From positions 1 to 64,000 of the forward strand of contig JALFLW010000085.1 of the NCBI GenBank assembly GCA_022774505.1: DNA of 64,000 nucleotides, written 5' to 3'. Of this stretch, positions 33,179 to 43,915 are shown piece after piece. Source of the stretch: Lachnospiraceae bacterium. Its GTDB lineage: Bacteria > Bacillota > Clostridia > Lachnospirales > Lachnospiraceae. Position 1 is the first letter of the stretch. Every line of letters starts with the position of its first letter. Position numbers and translations under genes: made by a program. Under the pieces are notes generated by a model that worked only from the letters and a program-made list of their open reading frames with translations, made no database searches and was not told the origin of the DNA.

Positions 33179-33221
33179 CCTTTCCTGTACCTGTAAACTT
33201 CAGACTGCAGGCACAAAATTT
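33179..33221 (-). promoter_or_regulatory. two-block leader motif upstream of cheW, copy A
   Basis: AAATTTTGTGCCTGC-N15-GGTACAGGAAAGG, same blocks and spacing as 52077-52119; second block contains the RBS. Confidence 0.8.
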
Positions 33222-33280
33222 TGTATCTCTGCCATTTGCAGCGGTTAAAAACAAACCGCCAGACATAAATCCACCAATTT

Positions 33281-35371
33281 CTATACCAGCGTATTAACCT
33301 CCAAAATCAATGCGATCTCTCCATCGCCAAGGATTGTTGCTCCGCTGATGATCTTGCTGCAGTTAATATAGCTTCCAATTGACTTAATAACGACCTCCTG
33401 CTGTCCGATCAAATTATCTACAACAAGTCCCGCCTGCTTGTCACCCTTCTTAACAATAACCACCGTGAGACTCTCCTGTTCCTCACCGGTACTCTCCACA
33501 TCGAGGATCTGATCCAGTCTGATCAAAGGAATAACCGTCCCGCGAAGATTAATAACTTCTTTTGTCTGAACATATTTAATATCAGCCAAAGGAATATCCT
33601 CGATCGTCTGAATACTGCCTAAAGGAATCGCATATTTCTCTGTGCCTAATTCAACCATCAAAGCCTGAATGATCGCAAGAGTCAACGGAAGATGAATGAT
33701 AAAACTGCTTCCCTCACCCACAACGGACCGGCACTCAATATTTCCACCAAGTCCCTCTATCTTTGTCTTAACTACATCAAGTCCAACACCTCTGCCTGAT
33801 ATATCCGTGATCTTTTCTGCAGTCGAAAAGCTAGGCTGGAACAACAGATCGATCACTTCCTTATCGGTCATCACCTCAGCCTGCTCCGGAGTGATGGTTC
33901 CCTTATCCAAAGCTTTATTTTTGACTTTTTCAATATTGATTCCTGCACCATCATCGCGAACCTCAATATTTACATTATTACCATCCTGGTACGCATTCAG
34001 CCAGATATTTCCAACCTCAGATTTTCCGAGAGCCACTCTCTCTTCATTGCTTTCCAGACCATGATCCGCTGAGTTACGAAGCAAATGCTGCAACGGATCA
34101 CCGATCTCATCAATAACCGTGCGGTCCAGTTCTGTATCTTCACCACTCATATGCAGTTCCATTTTCTTACCAAGCTTTTTGCTCAGATCTCTGATCATAC
34201 GAGGAAAACGGCTCACAACACTTTCAATCGGAACCATTCGAACCTTCATTACAGACTCATGAAGATTTGTTGTTACGCTCTCCAAATACTCGATCTGTTC
34301 GTTGAAGCTATTGTCATTTCTTGTATTCTGTGCATTTGAGCTGATGGACACAAGACCGTTTTTGGCAATGATAAGCTCGCTGACCAGATTCATCAAAACA
34401 TCAAGCTTTTCAATGTCAACACGTACTGTTCTGCCCACTGCAGGCTTAGAATTTTTCTTTTCCGTCTTCTTTGCAGTTTCCGATTTCTGTTCTTTCTGAA
34501 CTGCAGCCGCACCTGTATTTTTGGTCTCTCCCTGCTTCGGAGCTTCCGGCTGCTGTTCCACACTTTTGGTTTCTCCGGTTTTAGGCAGTTTAAAATCGCC
34601 TACAATTGCTTCCTTTATTTCAGAAACATTTTCAATTGCTTTTTTTACAGTATCCGCACTTTCCTTTGTGAAATAAATCAGGCTGAAATTCAGGTCAAAT
34701 TTCTCATCCTCAATATCCTGAACATCAGGAACTGCCTTCATAACTTCTCCAAGCTCCTCCAATGCTTTAAATACCAGAAAAGCTCTTGCAGCTTTCAATA
34801 TACAGGTTTCCTGAAGATATACCGTAATTCCTAATATATTAAGATTTTCCTCTTTGGCTTTTTCAAAAGTATGAATTTCATAATCTGATATAGAAATGGT
34901 TTCGTATAACGGTCCTGTCTGCTGTTCAGAAACGTTGTCTTTTTCCACTGCTCCGGCCTGTTCTTTTTTATCACCGGCTTTTCCTGTTCCTTTTTCTACA
35001 ATATCATTCAGTGCATTGATAATGTCCTGATTTTCCTCTGTTCCCTCATCCGCAGAATCCAAAATATTGGCAAGATATCCTTCCAGAGCATCTAAACCGC
35101 GGAACAAGACATCCACCAATTCAGGCTGCACCTTCATATTGCCGCTTCGGATCTCCTGAAAAACATTTTCCATATCGTGAGTAAGACGCTGCATGCGCTT
35201 ATATCCCATTGTACCGGCCATTCCCTTTAATGAATGGGCTGCACGGAATATCTCATTAATGGTATCCATGTTCTCCGGTTCCTGTTCCAGGATCATTAAC
35301 TGGTCACTCAATGTCTGCAAATGCTCTTTTGTTTCATCAATAAAAATCTCAAGATACTGACTAACGTCCAT
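33281..35371 (-). CDS. cheA: chemotaxis histidine kinase CheA
   Basis: Hpt (FRAAHSLKGMAGTMGY), P2-like region, ATPase motifs (DPLQHLLRNSADHGLE, GRGVGLDVVK), CheW-like C-terminus. Confidence 0.96.
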   Translation of the reverse strand: MDVSQYLEIFIDETKEHLQTLSDQLMILEQEPENMDTINEIFRAAHSLKGMAGTMGYKRMQRLTHDMENVFQEIRSGNMKVQPELVDVLFRGLDALEGYLANILDSADEGTEENQDIINALNDIVEKGTGKAGDKKEQAGAVEKDNVSEQQTGPLYETISISDYEIHTFEKAKEENLNILGITVYLQETCILKAARAFLVFKALEELGEVMKAVPDVQDIEDEKFDLNFSLIYFTKESADTVKKAIENVSEIKEAIVGDFKLPKTGETKSVEQQPEAPKQGETKNTGAAAVQKEQKSETAKKTEKKNSKPAVGRTVRVDIEKLDVLMNLVSELIIAKNGLVSISSNAQNTRNDNSFNEQIEYLESVTTNLHESVMKVRMVPIESVVSRFPRMIRDLSKKLGKKMELHMSGEDTELDRTVIDEIGDPLQHLLRNSADHGLESNEERVALGKSEVGNIWLNAYQDGNNVNIEVRDDGAGINIEKVKNKALDKGTITPEQAEVMTDKEVIDLLFQPSFSTAEKITDISGRGVGLDVVKTKIEGLGGNIECRSVVGEGSSFIIHLPLTLAIIQALMVELGTEKYAIPLGSIQTIEDIPLADIKYVQTKEVINLRGTVIPLIRLDQILDVESTGEEQESLTVVIVKKGDKQAGLVVDNLIGQQEVVIKSIGSYINCSKIISGATILGDGEIALILEVNTLV

Positions 35372-35372
35372 A

Positions 35373-36461
35373 TTATCGCACCCCCACATGCTTAATTATA
35401 GCATCAGCGATCTGATCCAGATCATGAATCTCATCCACTGCACCACTCTCAGCGATCGCCTTTGGCATCCCATATACGGTACAGCTTTCTGCATCCTGTG
35501 CTATCACATAAATCTTATTGCTTTCCTCCAGTTGCAAAATTCCTTTTGTCCCATCAGCTCCCATGCCTGTTAATACTACGCATGTAATATCATCGAAAGA
35601 CGTTCCTTTCAATGATTCATACATTATATCTGCACATGGTCTGAGACCATTTCTGGCCGCTTCCACCCTTACGGACAAATTATATTCCCGTCTTTTTTTC
35701 TCAATCAGACGCATTTGAGAACCGCCTCTTGCAATGTAGACAGTTCCCTTTTTTAGAGTTTCTCCATCTTCGGCTTCTTTCACCTGCATATTACTCAGCT
35801 CATTCAGTCTGCTGCTCAGGGAAGCTGTAAATCCTACCGGCATATGCTGCACGATCAAAACAGCTGCATCCAGATCAGCCGGAAGTCTCGGAATCACCTT
35901 CTGAAGTGCTTTCGGACCTCCTGTAGAACACGCAATTGCAACAAGCTTACCAGATCCGGTGACTCCATTTTTAGGAGAATGTTCCCTTCCCGGCACAACA
36001 GGCTGCTCATTCATTCTATGCATTAATTTGCTTTTAAGCAGTTCTGCCTTGGACGAATTCCATGATAACTCCAATGCCAGATATAATCGTTGAAGCAGTT
36101 TCACTGCAAACTCCTTTGACCTGATATCTGCCAGACTATCCGGTTTTGTTACAAAGTCAAAAGCTCCCAGTTCCAATGCTTTTATCGTTTCCCACGCTCC
36201 ATGACGTGCAATGGTACTTACAATGATTACTTTTGGTTTAAGCTCCAGCCTGTTCATTTCCTGCAACAATTCAATGCCATTCATTTTAGGCATGATTATA
36301 TCTAAAACAATTGCATCAAACTCCTTTTTCTTTAGGATTTCCAGAGCTTCCATACCATCTGTCGCACTATATTCTGTATGAAGTTCATCATCTTTATTAA
36401 TTATATCAGAAAGTACCCTTCTCATAAGTGCAGAATCATCTACAACTAGAATATTTTTCAT
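35373..36461 (-). CDS. cheB: chemotaxis methylesterase CheB
   Basis: Receiver domain plus ACSTGGPKALQKVIPRLP, VQHMPVGFTASLSSRL. Confidence 0.95.
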   Translation of the reverse strand: MKNILVVDDSALMRRVLSDIINKDDELHTEYSATDGMEALEILKKKEFDAIVLDIIMPKMNGIELLQEMNRLELKPKVIIVSTIARHGAWETIKALELGAFDFVTKPDSLADIRSKEFAVKLLQRLYLALELSWNSSKAELLKSKLMHRMNEQPVVPGREHSPKNGVTGSGKLVAIACSTGGPKALQKVIPRLPADLDAAVLIVQHMPVGFTASLSSRLNELSNMQVKEAEDGETLKKGTVYIARGGSQMRLIEKKRREYNLSVRVEAARNGLRPCADIMYESLKGTSFDDITCVVLTGMGADGTKGILQLEESNKIYVIAQDAESCTVYGMPKAIAESGAVDEIHDLDQIADAIIKHVGVR

Positions 36462-36486
36462 AATGGATTCTTTTCATTCCTCCTGC

Positions 36487-37377
36487 TTATTTATTTTGAT
36501 ACCGATGCCGGAATAACCGGGTAAACAATCCGGCGATCCCTTTATTGAAGCCCACCGGTAAAATTTCTTTCTGTTCATCCTCCAAAACCATGGCAAGCTC
36601 CAGCATCGCCCTTGCGGCCGGAGTATCAGGATAAGCAAGAGTAACCGGTTTTTGCTGCATAACAGCCCTTGGCAGCTTTTCATCATATGGAATGGCTCCC
36701 AAATATTCCATATCCATTCCCAAAAATTTATTTACCACCGTATTCAATTTTAAATAAAGCTCTCTTCCCTCTTCATAGCTTTGAATACGGTTTCCTATCA
36801 TTTTGATCACCGTTTTGTCTGTATCAAAATCATCATGACGATGAAGTGTTTTTAATAAAGCGTACGCATCTGTGATTGATGTAGGTTCCGGTGTTGCCAC
36901 TAGTAAAACCTCTGAACTTGCTGCTACCAGTTCCATCACGGTATCTGATATACCTGCTCCGGTATCAATAATAACAACATCTGCATACCTGTCCAGCTCA
37001 TACATCATTCTTACAAGACTTAATATCTGATCCTTTGTAAGATTTATCATTTCCCTGAGGCCGGAACCACCCGAAATAAATCCGATATCTTCCGGTCCTG
37101 CACAAATGATATCCTGGATCCCCCGTCCACGAAACATCATATCTGCTAAATTATATTTGGGACGTATTCCCAACATTACTTCAATATTTGCCAGACCAAA
37201 ATCAGCATCCAGGATGACTGCCCTCTTTCCAAGCCGGCTCATCTGAATTGCAAGATTCACGGAAATATTCGACTTACCAACGCCCCCTTTACCACTTGTA
37301 ACAGTGATCACTCGAGCGGAACGTTCTTTTGTATTTTCTTTTTTTATTATATTTCTCAGCTGTTCTGCCTGATCCAT
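36487..37377 (-). CDS. flhG: MinD-like ATPase FlhG (YlxH)
   Basis: VTSGKGGVGKSNISVNLAIQMSRLGKRAVILDADFGLANIEVMLG; directly downstream of flhF. Confidence 0.93.
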   Translation of the reverse strand: MDQAEQLRNIIKKENTKERSARVITVTSGKGGVGKSNISVNLAIQMSRLGKRAVILDADFGLANIEVMLGIRPKYNLADMMFRGRGIQDIICAGPEDIGFISGGSGLREMINLTKDQILSLVRMMYELDRYADVVIIDTGAGISDTVMELVAASSEVLLVATPEPTSITDAYALLKTLHRHDDFDTDKTVIKMIGNRIQSYEEGRELYLKLNTVVNKFLGMDMEYLGAIPYDEKLPRAVMQQKPVTLAYPDTPAARAMLELAMVLEDEQKEILPVGFNKGIAGLFTRLFRHRYQNK

Positions 37378-38633
37378 CAGCGATCCCCTCCCAGAAGCTG
37401 CTTTGCCATCTTCTGTGCATCTGCCTTTCCAATATCATCCGGTACATTTTGTCCCCATGTCATATAGGACAACGGTGCCCCTGTCAACATCCTGATATTA
37501 AATATATTTCCTATTGCATCTGTTTCATCAAGTTTTGTAAAGATCAAACTATATTTTGTGATTTCCGAATATGATTGGGAAATCTTTACCAGATCTCTGT
37601 ATTTTGTTGTGGCACTCAGTACAAGAAATACTTCTCTTTCCTGCTCCGGCACAACCTCCAGCAGACGATGCAGATCTTCCCTCTGTTCTTTATTATTGTG
37701 GGATCTTCCGGCTGTGTCGATCAGCACAAGGTCATATTTTTCTAATTCTTCCATAATCGCTTCAACCTCTTCCGACGAATAGACAACCTTCAGCGGAACC
37801 CCCAAAATATTAGCATATGTCTTTAATTGCTCCACTGCAGCAATCCTATATGTATCCGATGTGACCAAGGCCACCTTAACCTTCTTGGACAATTTAAGCA
37901 TCGAGGCAATTTTTGCAATTGTTGTTGTTTTTCCAACGCCTGTCGGTCCAATAAAGAATACATATTTTTTCTTTTTGGCATGAAGATCGATCAAATGCGG
38001 TCTTCCCATTTTCAGAACAATTTTCTGATATACTCCGGATAATATGTTATCCAAAGATGCGTCTTTTTTCATACTTCCTTCTATTTCTTCCAAAAGCTGC
38101 TCAACATATCCCGGCTCTACCTCATTATTTTCCATCTGAGAACGGATCAGCCTGAGATAAGCCTTTGTTTTATCCTGCTGTTTATCCTCCGGCTTTTCCT
38201 CAGATACAGCTTCCTGTGCAGGCAAATTAATCCGTTTCTCCAAAAGACTTTGCAGATCACTGAGTTTTTGTTCGATTGCATTAGTTTCTACAATTGTCTC
38301 CTCTTTTTCTTCTTTCTCTGCAATAACCTGCTTTTTTTCCACCAATGCGGCCTTTGCCGCCTGAACCATAGCTTTTTTTGAATCCGGAGCAGGTTCCGGC
38401 TCTGAGCCAATCACTTCCTGAAGCCTTGAAAAATCTGGTGTGTCTGCCTTCTTTTCATCTTCCACTTCATCGACTGCTGCGGTAACCTCCACACTTTCTT
38501 TTCGAAATATTTTCGCAAGACCCCGGGGAGAATTTTTCTTTACATTCATTATCACAACATTTTTTCCAAGTTCTTCCCGTGCAAGCTCTACCGCTTCCTG
38601 TTCTGTCTTTGCAATATACTTTTTAATAACCAC
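37377..38633 (-). CDS. flhF: flagellar SRP-like GTPase FlhF
   Basis: FIGPTGVGKTTTIAKIAS; LIDTAGRSHNN; LIFTKLDET. Confidence 0.94.
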   Translation of the reverse strand: MVIKKYIAKTEQEAVELAREELGKNVVIMNVKKNSPRGLAKIFRKESVEVTAAVDEVEDEKKADTPDFSRLQEVIGSEPEPAPDSKKAMVQAAKAALVEKKQVIAEKEEKEETIVETNAIEQKLSDLQSLLEKRINLPAQEAVSEEKPEDKQQDKTKAYLRLIRSQMENNEVEPGYVEQLLEEIEGSMKKDASLDNILSGVYQKIVLKMGRPHLIDLHAKKKKYVFFIGPTGVGKTTTIAKIASMLKLSKKVKVALVTSDTYRIAAVEQLKTYANILGVPLKVVYSSEEVEAIMEELEKYDLVLIDTAGRSHNNKEQREDLHRLLEVVPEQEREVFLVLSATTKYRDLVKISQSYSEITKYSLIFTKLDETDAIGNIFNIRMLTGAPLSYMTWGQNVPDDIGKADAQKMAKQLLGGDR

Positions 38634-40666
38634 TATACTGTCACCATCCCAATTGATTGTAATTCTACATCGTTCTCAATTTCATTATATGAAACCACGA
38701 CTAAATCCCTAAACTGTTCCTCTGTAATCTTTTTAAAATACATCCTCACGATCGGGGAAGTAATGATAATCGGATTTTTGCCAAGTTCTTCCATTTTCTC
38801 TACTTCATCCCCGACAGATTCCAAAATGCCCTTTGTTCTCTCCGGATCGAGGTTAATATATGCTCCCTGCTCCGTCTGTTTTATAGATCCCATAATCTCC
38901 TGCTCAATCTTTGGATCAAGCGTAACCACGCTTGTCATTTCATTTGATGGGAAATACTTATTCGAAATGGCTCTCTTCAGACTCTGTCTTACATATTCTG
39001 TTAAAACATCTGTATCTCTGGTCGTCGCTGCATTATCTGCCAGTGTTTCAAAGATTGTTACCAGATCCCTGATAGATATTCCCTCTCTCAAAAGATTCTG
39101 TAATACTTTCTGGATTTCACCAACATTGAGCATCTTTGGAACTAATTCTGAGATCAGAGTCGTATTCTGCTCCTGAATATTGTTGATCAGATTCTGGACA
39201 TCCTGCCGTGTCAACAATTCATCTAAATGGCTCCTGATCACTTCTGTTAAATGAGTTGCGATAATAGATGGCGGATCCACAACCGTATATCCTAAAGATT
39301 CTGCACGTTCTCTCTGCCCCTCCGTGATCCATATAGCCGGCAGATGAAATGATGGTTCATAGGTTGGTATTCCGGTAATTTCTTCTTCAACAAATCCCGG
39401 ATTCATTGCCATATAATGATCAAATAATATCTCACCTTCACTAACGGGAACTCCCTTTATTTTGATCACATATTGGTTTGGATTTAATTGTATATTATCC
39501 CTTAATCGTATCATCGGCACAACACAGCCAAGCTCCAATGCAATCTGACGCCGGATCATCACAACACGGTCCAAAAGATCTCCACCCTGATTTACATCAG
39601 CCAATGGGATAATTCCATAACCAAATTCTAATTCTACGGGATCAACCTGCAGCAAAGATACAACATTTTCAGGCCGCCTTATCTCCTCGGCCGTCTCTTC
39701 CTCCGTATTGACCTCCTGCTCAATATCCTGAATCTCCATCGAAGATTCCATCGCCCGGCCCGCTGCGATCAAAAGCACTGCATACAGGAAGCAAAGCCAT
39801 GTCTGTAACGGAGTAACCGCTCCCAGAAAGATCATGGTTCCTCCAACAATATACAGCACCTTTGGAATAGAAAAAAGCTGGCGTATCAAGACTCCGCCCA
39901 GATCTGACTCCTTGGATACCTTCGTAACGAGGATACCTGTTGATAATGAAATGATCAGCGATGGTATCTGTGAAACCAATCCATCTCCTATCGTCAATAT
40001 CGTATACTTCTGCAGGGCTTCGCTGACATCAAGCCCCTGCATCATTACCCCTAATACCAGTCCGCCTATGAAGTTAATAGCGGTAATAACAAGTCCCGAT
40101 GTCGCATCTCCTTTGACATACTTTGTAGCACCATCCATGGAACCAAAAAAAGCAGATTCATCCTGTATTTTCTGACGACGCTCCTTCGCCTGCTCATCAG
40201 TGATCGCTCCGGTATTCAGATCAGCGTCAATGGCCATCTGTTTACCCGGCATTGCATCCAGTGTAAAGCGGGCAGTTACTTCCGAAACACGCTCAGATCC
40301 CTTATTAATGACTATCATCTGTATCAATATTAATACCGCAAAGATGATCACACCGACAACCAGATTTCCACCACCAACAAAATTACCGAAGGTTTCTACC
40401 ACATTACCGGCATATCCGTTTAACAAAATATTTCTGGTAGATCCCACGTTTAGTGACAACCGAAATAAAGTGGTCATCAGCAAAATCGTAGGAAATGCGG
40501 ACATCTGCAATGCCTCTGTAGAAAATAATGCCGTAAACAATATGATCAATGCTATGATTATATTTAACAAAATCAAAATATCCAGTAGAAATGTCGGAAT
40601 CGGCACGATCAAAAATACAATCGGAACCAATATGTATAGTCCTAATAACAAATCCGATTTCTGCAT
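38633..40666 (-). CDS. flhA: flagellar export protein FlhA
   Basis: FPTILLMTTLFRLSLNVGSTRNILL; PGKQMAIDADLNTGAITDEQAKERR. Confidence 0.97.
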   Translation of the reverse strand: MQKSDLLLGLYILVPIVFLIVPIPTFLLDILILLNIIIALIILFTALFSTEALQMSAFPTILLMTTLFRLSLNVGSTRNILLNGYAGNVVETFGNFVGGGNLVVGVIIFAVLILIQMIVINKGSERVSEVTARFTLDAMPGKQMAIDADLNTGAITDEQAKERRQKIQDESAFFGSMDGATKYVKGDATSGLVITAINFIGGLVLGVMMQGLDVSEALQKYTILTIGDGLVSQIPSLIISLSTGILVTKVSKESDLGGVLIRQLFSIPKVLYIVGGTMIFLGAVTPLQTWLCFLYAVLLIAAGRAMESSMEIQDIEQEVNTEEETAEEIRRPENVVSLLQVDPVELEFGYGIIPLADVNQGGDLLDRVVMIRRQIALELGCVVPMIRLRDNIQLNPNQYVIKIKGVPVSEGEILFDHYMAMNPGFVEEEITGIPTYEPSFHLPAIWITEGQRERAESLGYTVVDPPSIIATHLTEVIRSHLDELLTRQDVQNLINNIQEQNTTLISELVPKMLNVGEIQKVLQNLLREGISIRDLVTIFETLADNAATTRDTDVLTEYVRQSLKRAISNKYFPSNEMTSVVTLDPKIEQEIMGSIKQTEQGAYINLDPERTKGILESVGDEVEKMEELGKNPIIITSPIVRMYFKKITEEQFRDLVVVSYNEIENDVELQSIGMVTV

Positions 40667-40690
40667 AGTAACCTTTCTCCTTTTCTATAT

Positions 40691-41833
40691 CTAATGCAGT
40701 TTTCCCTGCACTCCATATACATAAGCAAGCACCTCTGCAACCATCTGATATAATTCAGGAGGTATCTCTGCTCCTATCTCAACATTGTGGTAGAGCATCC
40801 TGGCCAATGGTTTGTTTTCGACAATCTCTATCGCATTTTCTCTGGCGACTTCTTTAATCTTTTGTGCCAGATAATCTGCTCCCTTTGCAACCACCACCGG
40901 TGCCTCATGCGTTTCTTTATCATATTTTATTGCAACCGCCAGATGTGTCGGATTGGTAATGACTACATCTGCATTCGGCAGATCCTGCATCATTCTTCGC
41001 TGGGATGCCTGCTGCATCCGCTGCCTCTGCTGGCTCTTAACCTTTGGATCTCCCTCTGAATTTTTATATTCATCCTTTACTTCCTGTTTACTCATCATCA
41101 TATCCTGATGAAATTTCCACTTCTGATAAAACAGATCAAATACAGCTATCACCGCAAACATCAGACTAATCCTGATACCAACATTGATGATCGTATCTCC
41201 TATAACCGCAATTGCCTGTGGCAGCGTATAGGAATACATTTTAAAGATCAAAGGCCATTGATTTTTTACATATGAATATACTACATATGCCAGTATGATC
41301 ACCTTGGCTGTAGATTTTAAAAAATCCATAATCTTATCCTTGGAAATCAATCTCTTCATTCCCGAAATAGGATTAAAGGTATCAAGCTTTGGCTTCAAAG
41401 GTTCTGATGTCACCTTCCACTTGACCTGCACCAATATAGAAAGCACCGTAACAATAAATGCGGCGATCATAAACGGAAATGCAATGATCACAATATCCCA
41501 TAACGCATTTCGCACAATCATCCGTGCCGTATTAACTGTAAACTCCTGATCGGTCAGATCCGATATGCGGCCCAGAAATTTATGAAACTCTGCGAGAAAA
41601 CGATTTCCCATGAACCCTACAAAAATCTTTAGCATCAAGAAAAAAACGAATAATGAGGAAGCCGTAACTACCTCTGTACTCCTCATTACCTGACCTTTTT
41701 TTCGTGCATCTTCTAACTTTTTGGCAGTTGGTTCTTCTGTTTTTTCTCCATCCTGTCCCTCTTTTGCAAACAACTGCAGATCATAGGACAGATAATAATG
41801 CTTCGATGCCTTTTCCTGCATATCCTGCTCCAT
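40691..41833 (-). CDS. flhB: flagellar export switch protein FlhB
   Basis: DGEKTEEPTAKKLEDARKKGQV; NPTH autocleavage motif (VVITNPTHLAVAIKYD). Confidence 0.96.
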   Translation of the reverse strand: MEQDMQEKASKHYYLSYDLQLFAKEGQDGEKTEEPTAKKLEDARKKGQVMRSTEVVTASSLFVFFLMLKIFVGFMGNRFLAEFHKFLGRISDLTDQEFTVNTARMIVRNALWDIVIIAFPFMIAAFIVTVLSILVQVKWKVTSEPLKPKLDTFNPISGMKRLISKDKIMDFLKSTAKVIILAYVVYSYVKNQWPLIFKMYSYTLPQAIAVIGDTIINVGIRISLMFAVIAVFDLFYQKWKFHQDMMMSKQEVKDEYKNSEGDPKVKSQQRQRMQQASQRRMMQDLPNADVVITNPTHLAVAIKYDKETHEAPVVVAKGADYLAQKIKEVARENAIEIVENKPLARMLYHNVEIGAEIPPELYQMVAEVLAYVYGVQGKLH

Positions 41834-41877
41834 TCAATTTCGATTTATCACAAAGCCACACATAACTATACTATACC

Positions 41878-41895
41878 CCATTTTATATAAAATGG
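41878..41895. repeat. 18-bp perfect palindrome in the fliR-flhB gap
   Basis: CCATTTTATATAAAATGG. Confidence 0.85.
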
Positions 41896-41916
41896 CAATC
41901 GCCCCCCCTATCAAAT

Positions 41917-42693
41917 TTAGCCTTGGCCAGCCAGTTGTCCGACAAACAGCTTTGTGAGTTTCTGCATCTCCACAAAGATAAAATCTACAACATTTGGAAA
42001 ATATCCCATTAACATAAAGAGTAAGAAAAGACCAATAAATATTTTTAACTGCATACCAATAACAAACATGTTCATTTGTGGTGCAATTTTGGCTAAAATA
42101 CCCAAAACAACATTTATCAGCAAAATACATGAAAAAATGGGAAGAATCACCCGAAAACCAATTACAAAATAATCTGTAATATATGTGCCTGCGATTGAAA
42201 TAAAATTACCTTTCAGGTCCGCTCCTCCTATAGGTATCAGCTTATAAGAGTCATACACTGCATCTATGATAAAATAATGCATGTCCGAAATAACAAATAG
42301 TACAAGAAACAACTGACTAAACAAATTGGCTGTGATCGTCGACTGGACATTGGTGGCAGGATCAAATTCCATCGCCATGGAAAAGCCAATCTCCATGTCA
42401 ACCATATTTCCGGAAAAGTTCAGAATATAAAGACAAAATCCTGATGCCATTCCTATAAACGCCCCTGTAATTCCCTCCTGCAGAACAAGCGTTGCATATC
42501 CGACCACTCCCTGATAACTCAGCGAAGTAAAATCCAACATATTGACAGCCGCCAGCGAAAAGAAAAAACTAAGCCCCATCTTTGTCAATCTCGGAAAATT
42601 AGAGGAATTGAAAAAGGGAGCTGTCACCATCATTGATGCAATCCGGATAAAAACAAGAATGATATACTCCAGATACTCTATTGTAAACTGCAT
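41917..42693 (-). CDS. fliR: flagellar biosynthesis protein FliR
   Basis: Polytopic, QEGITGAFIGMASGFCLYILNFSGNMVDMEIGFSMA, between fliQ and flhB. Confidence 0.94.
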   Translation of the reverse strand: MQFTIEYLEYIILVFIRIASMMVTAPFFNSSNFPRLTKMGLSFFFSLAAVNMLDFTSLSYQGVVGYATLVLQEGITGAFIGMASGFCLYILNFSGNMVDMEIGFSMAMEFDPATNVQSTITANLFSQLFLVLFVISDMHYFIIDAVYDSYKLIPIGGADLKGNFISIAGTYITDYFVIGFRVILPIFSCILLINVVLGILAKIAPQMNMFVIGMQLKIFIGLFLLFMLMGYFPNVVDFIFVEMQKLTKLFVGQLAGQG

Positions 42694-42723
42694 ACCATTC
42701 CTCCTCTCCGTCTATGCAACATT

Positions 42724-42993
42724 TTATTTAATATATTGTGGAATACTTTTTACAAGATTTATAAACAGATCTGACATATTATTCAGCATCCATCCGCCAG
42801 CCAGTACAAGTACCAGCATAATAGCAATAAACTTAGGCATAAATGTTAATGTCTGTTCCTGAATGGATGTAATTGTCTGAAAAATACTGATGATCAATCC
42901 CACGATCAGCGAAACAAGCAGCATCGGTGCTGAGGTTTCTACAATAACCCATACCACCTCACGGGCAATATCAATCACAACATCTGTCGTCAT
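42724..42993 (-). CDS. fliQ: flagellar biosynthesis protein FliQ
   Basis: 89 aa; LIVGLIISIFQTITSIQEQTLTFMPKF. Confidence 0.95.
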   Translation of the reverse strand: MTTDVVIDIAREVVWVIVETSAPMLLVSLIVGLIISIFQTITSIQEQTLTFMPKFIAIMLVLVLAGGWMLNNMSDLFINLVKSIPQYIK

Positions 42994-43025
42994 TTATATT
43001 CCTCCATTCTCCTATCGTCTTTTAT

Positions 43026-43871
43026 TTATTGGAAAGATCGAACTAGCTGATCTACGATCAGATTCCAACCATCCGCCAATACAAACAGCAAAATCTTAAA
43101 AGGAAGTGAGATTGTTGTCGGTGGAAGCATCATCATTCCCATAGACATCAAAGTGGACGCCACAACCATATCAATCACGATAAACGGCAGGTAAATTACA
43201 AATCCAATAATAAAGGCTGTCCTAAGCTCACTTATAATAAATGCCGGAATGATCGTTGTTATGGAAAGATCATCATAATCCTTTATCTCATCAGAAGATG
43301 CCCCATTTATTTCCATAAACAATTTCAGATCCTTATCTCTCGTCTGACCAAGCATAAATTTACGAAGTGGTGCCAGGCCTGCATCCAATGCATCCTTCTG
43401 TTCAAGCTTTCCCTGTGTATAAGGTTTCACTCCATCGTCATACACCTGTGTAAAAACAGGTGTCATGATCGCTATAGTCATAAAAAGAGCCAGCCCCACC
43501 AGTACCTGATTGGGAGGAGTTGTCTGAGTACCGATCGCAGTCCGCAGAAAATGAAATACCACAATTATCCTCGTAAAGCAGGTCACCATGATCAAAATGG
43601 ACGGTGCCAGTGACAAAATTGTCAACAATATTAATATCTGGAGTGTGGATTCCAAATGTGTGCTGCCTGCATTCGATGTAATATTCAGATCAAATGTATC
43701 ATCATCTGCATCCGCATTTCCATCAATCTCATCCTGTGTTGTCTGATCCACTCTCCGTTCCGCTGAAGAATAAGCCGGTGCAGAAATCATAAAGAGTATC
43801 ATAAACATTGCGATCATCCATATTGTTTTACGTATGGACTTTCTAAATCTACTGCTTTTCAATTGATTCAT
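43026..43871 (-). CDS. fliP: flagellar biosynthesis protein FliP
   Basis: TCFTRIIVVFHFLRTAIGTQTTPPNQVLVGLALFMT. Confidence 0.96.
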   Translation of the reverse strand: MNQLKSSRFRKSIRKTIWMIAMFMILFMISAPAYSSAERRVDQTTQDEIDGNADADDDTFDLNITSNAGSTHLESTLQILILLTILSLAPSILIMVTCFTRIIVVFHFLRTAIGTQTTPPNQVLVGLALFMTIAIMTPVFTQVYDDGVKPYTQGKLEQKDALDAGLAPLRKFMLGQTRDKDLKLFMEINGASSDEIKDYDDLSITTIIPAFIISELRTAFIIGFVIYLPFIVIDMVVASTLMSMGMMMLPPTTISLPFKILLFVLADGWNLIVDQLVRSFQ

Positions 43872-43915
43872 AATCTTAACCTTTTCTATATTTTGCTGCT
43901 ATTTTGAGTTGATAA

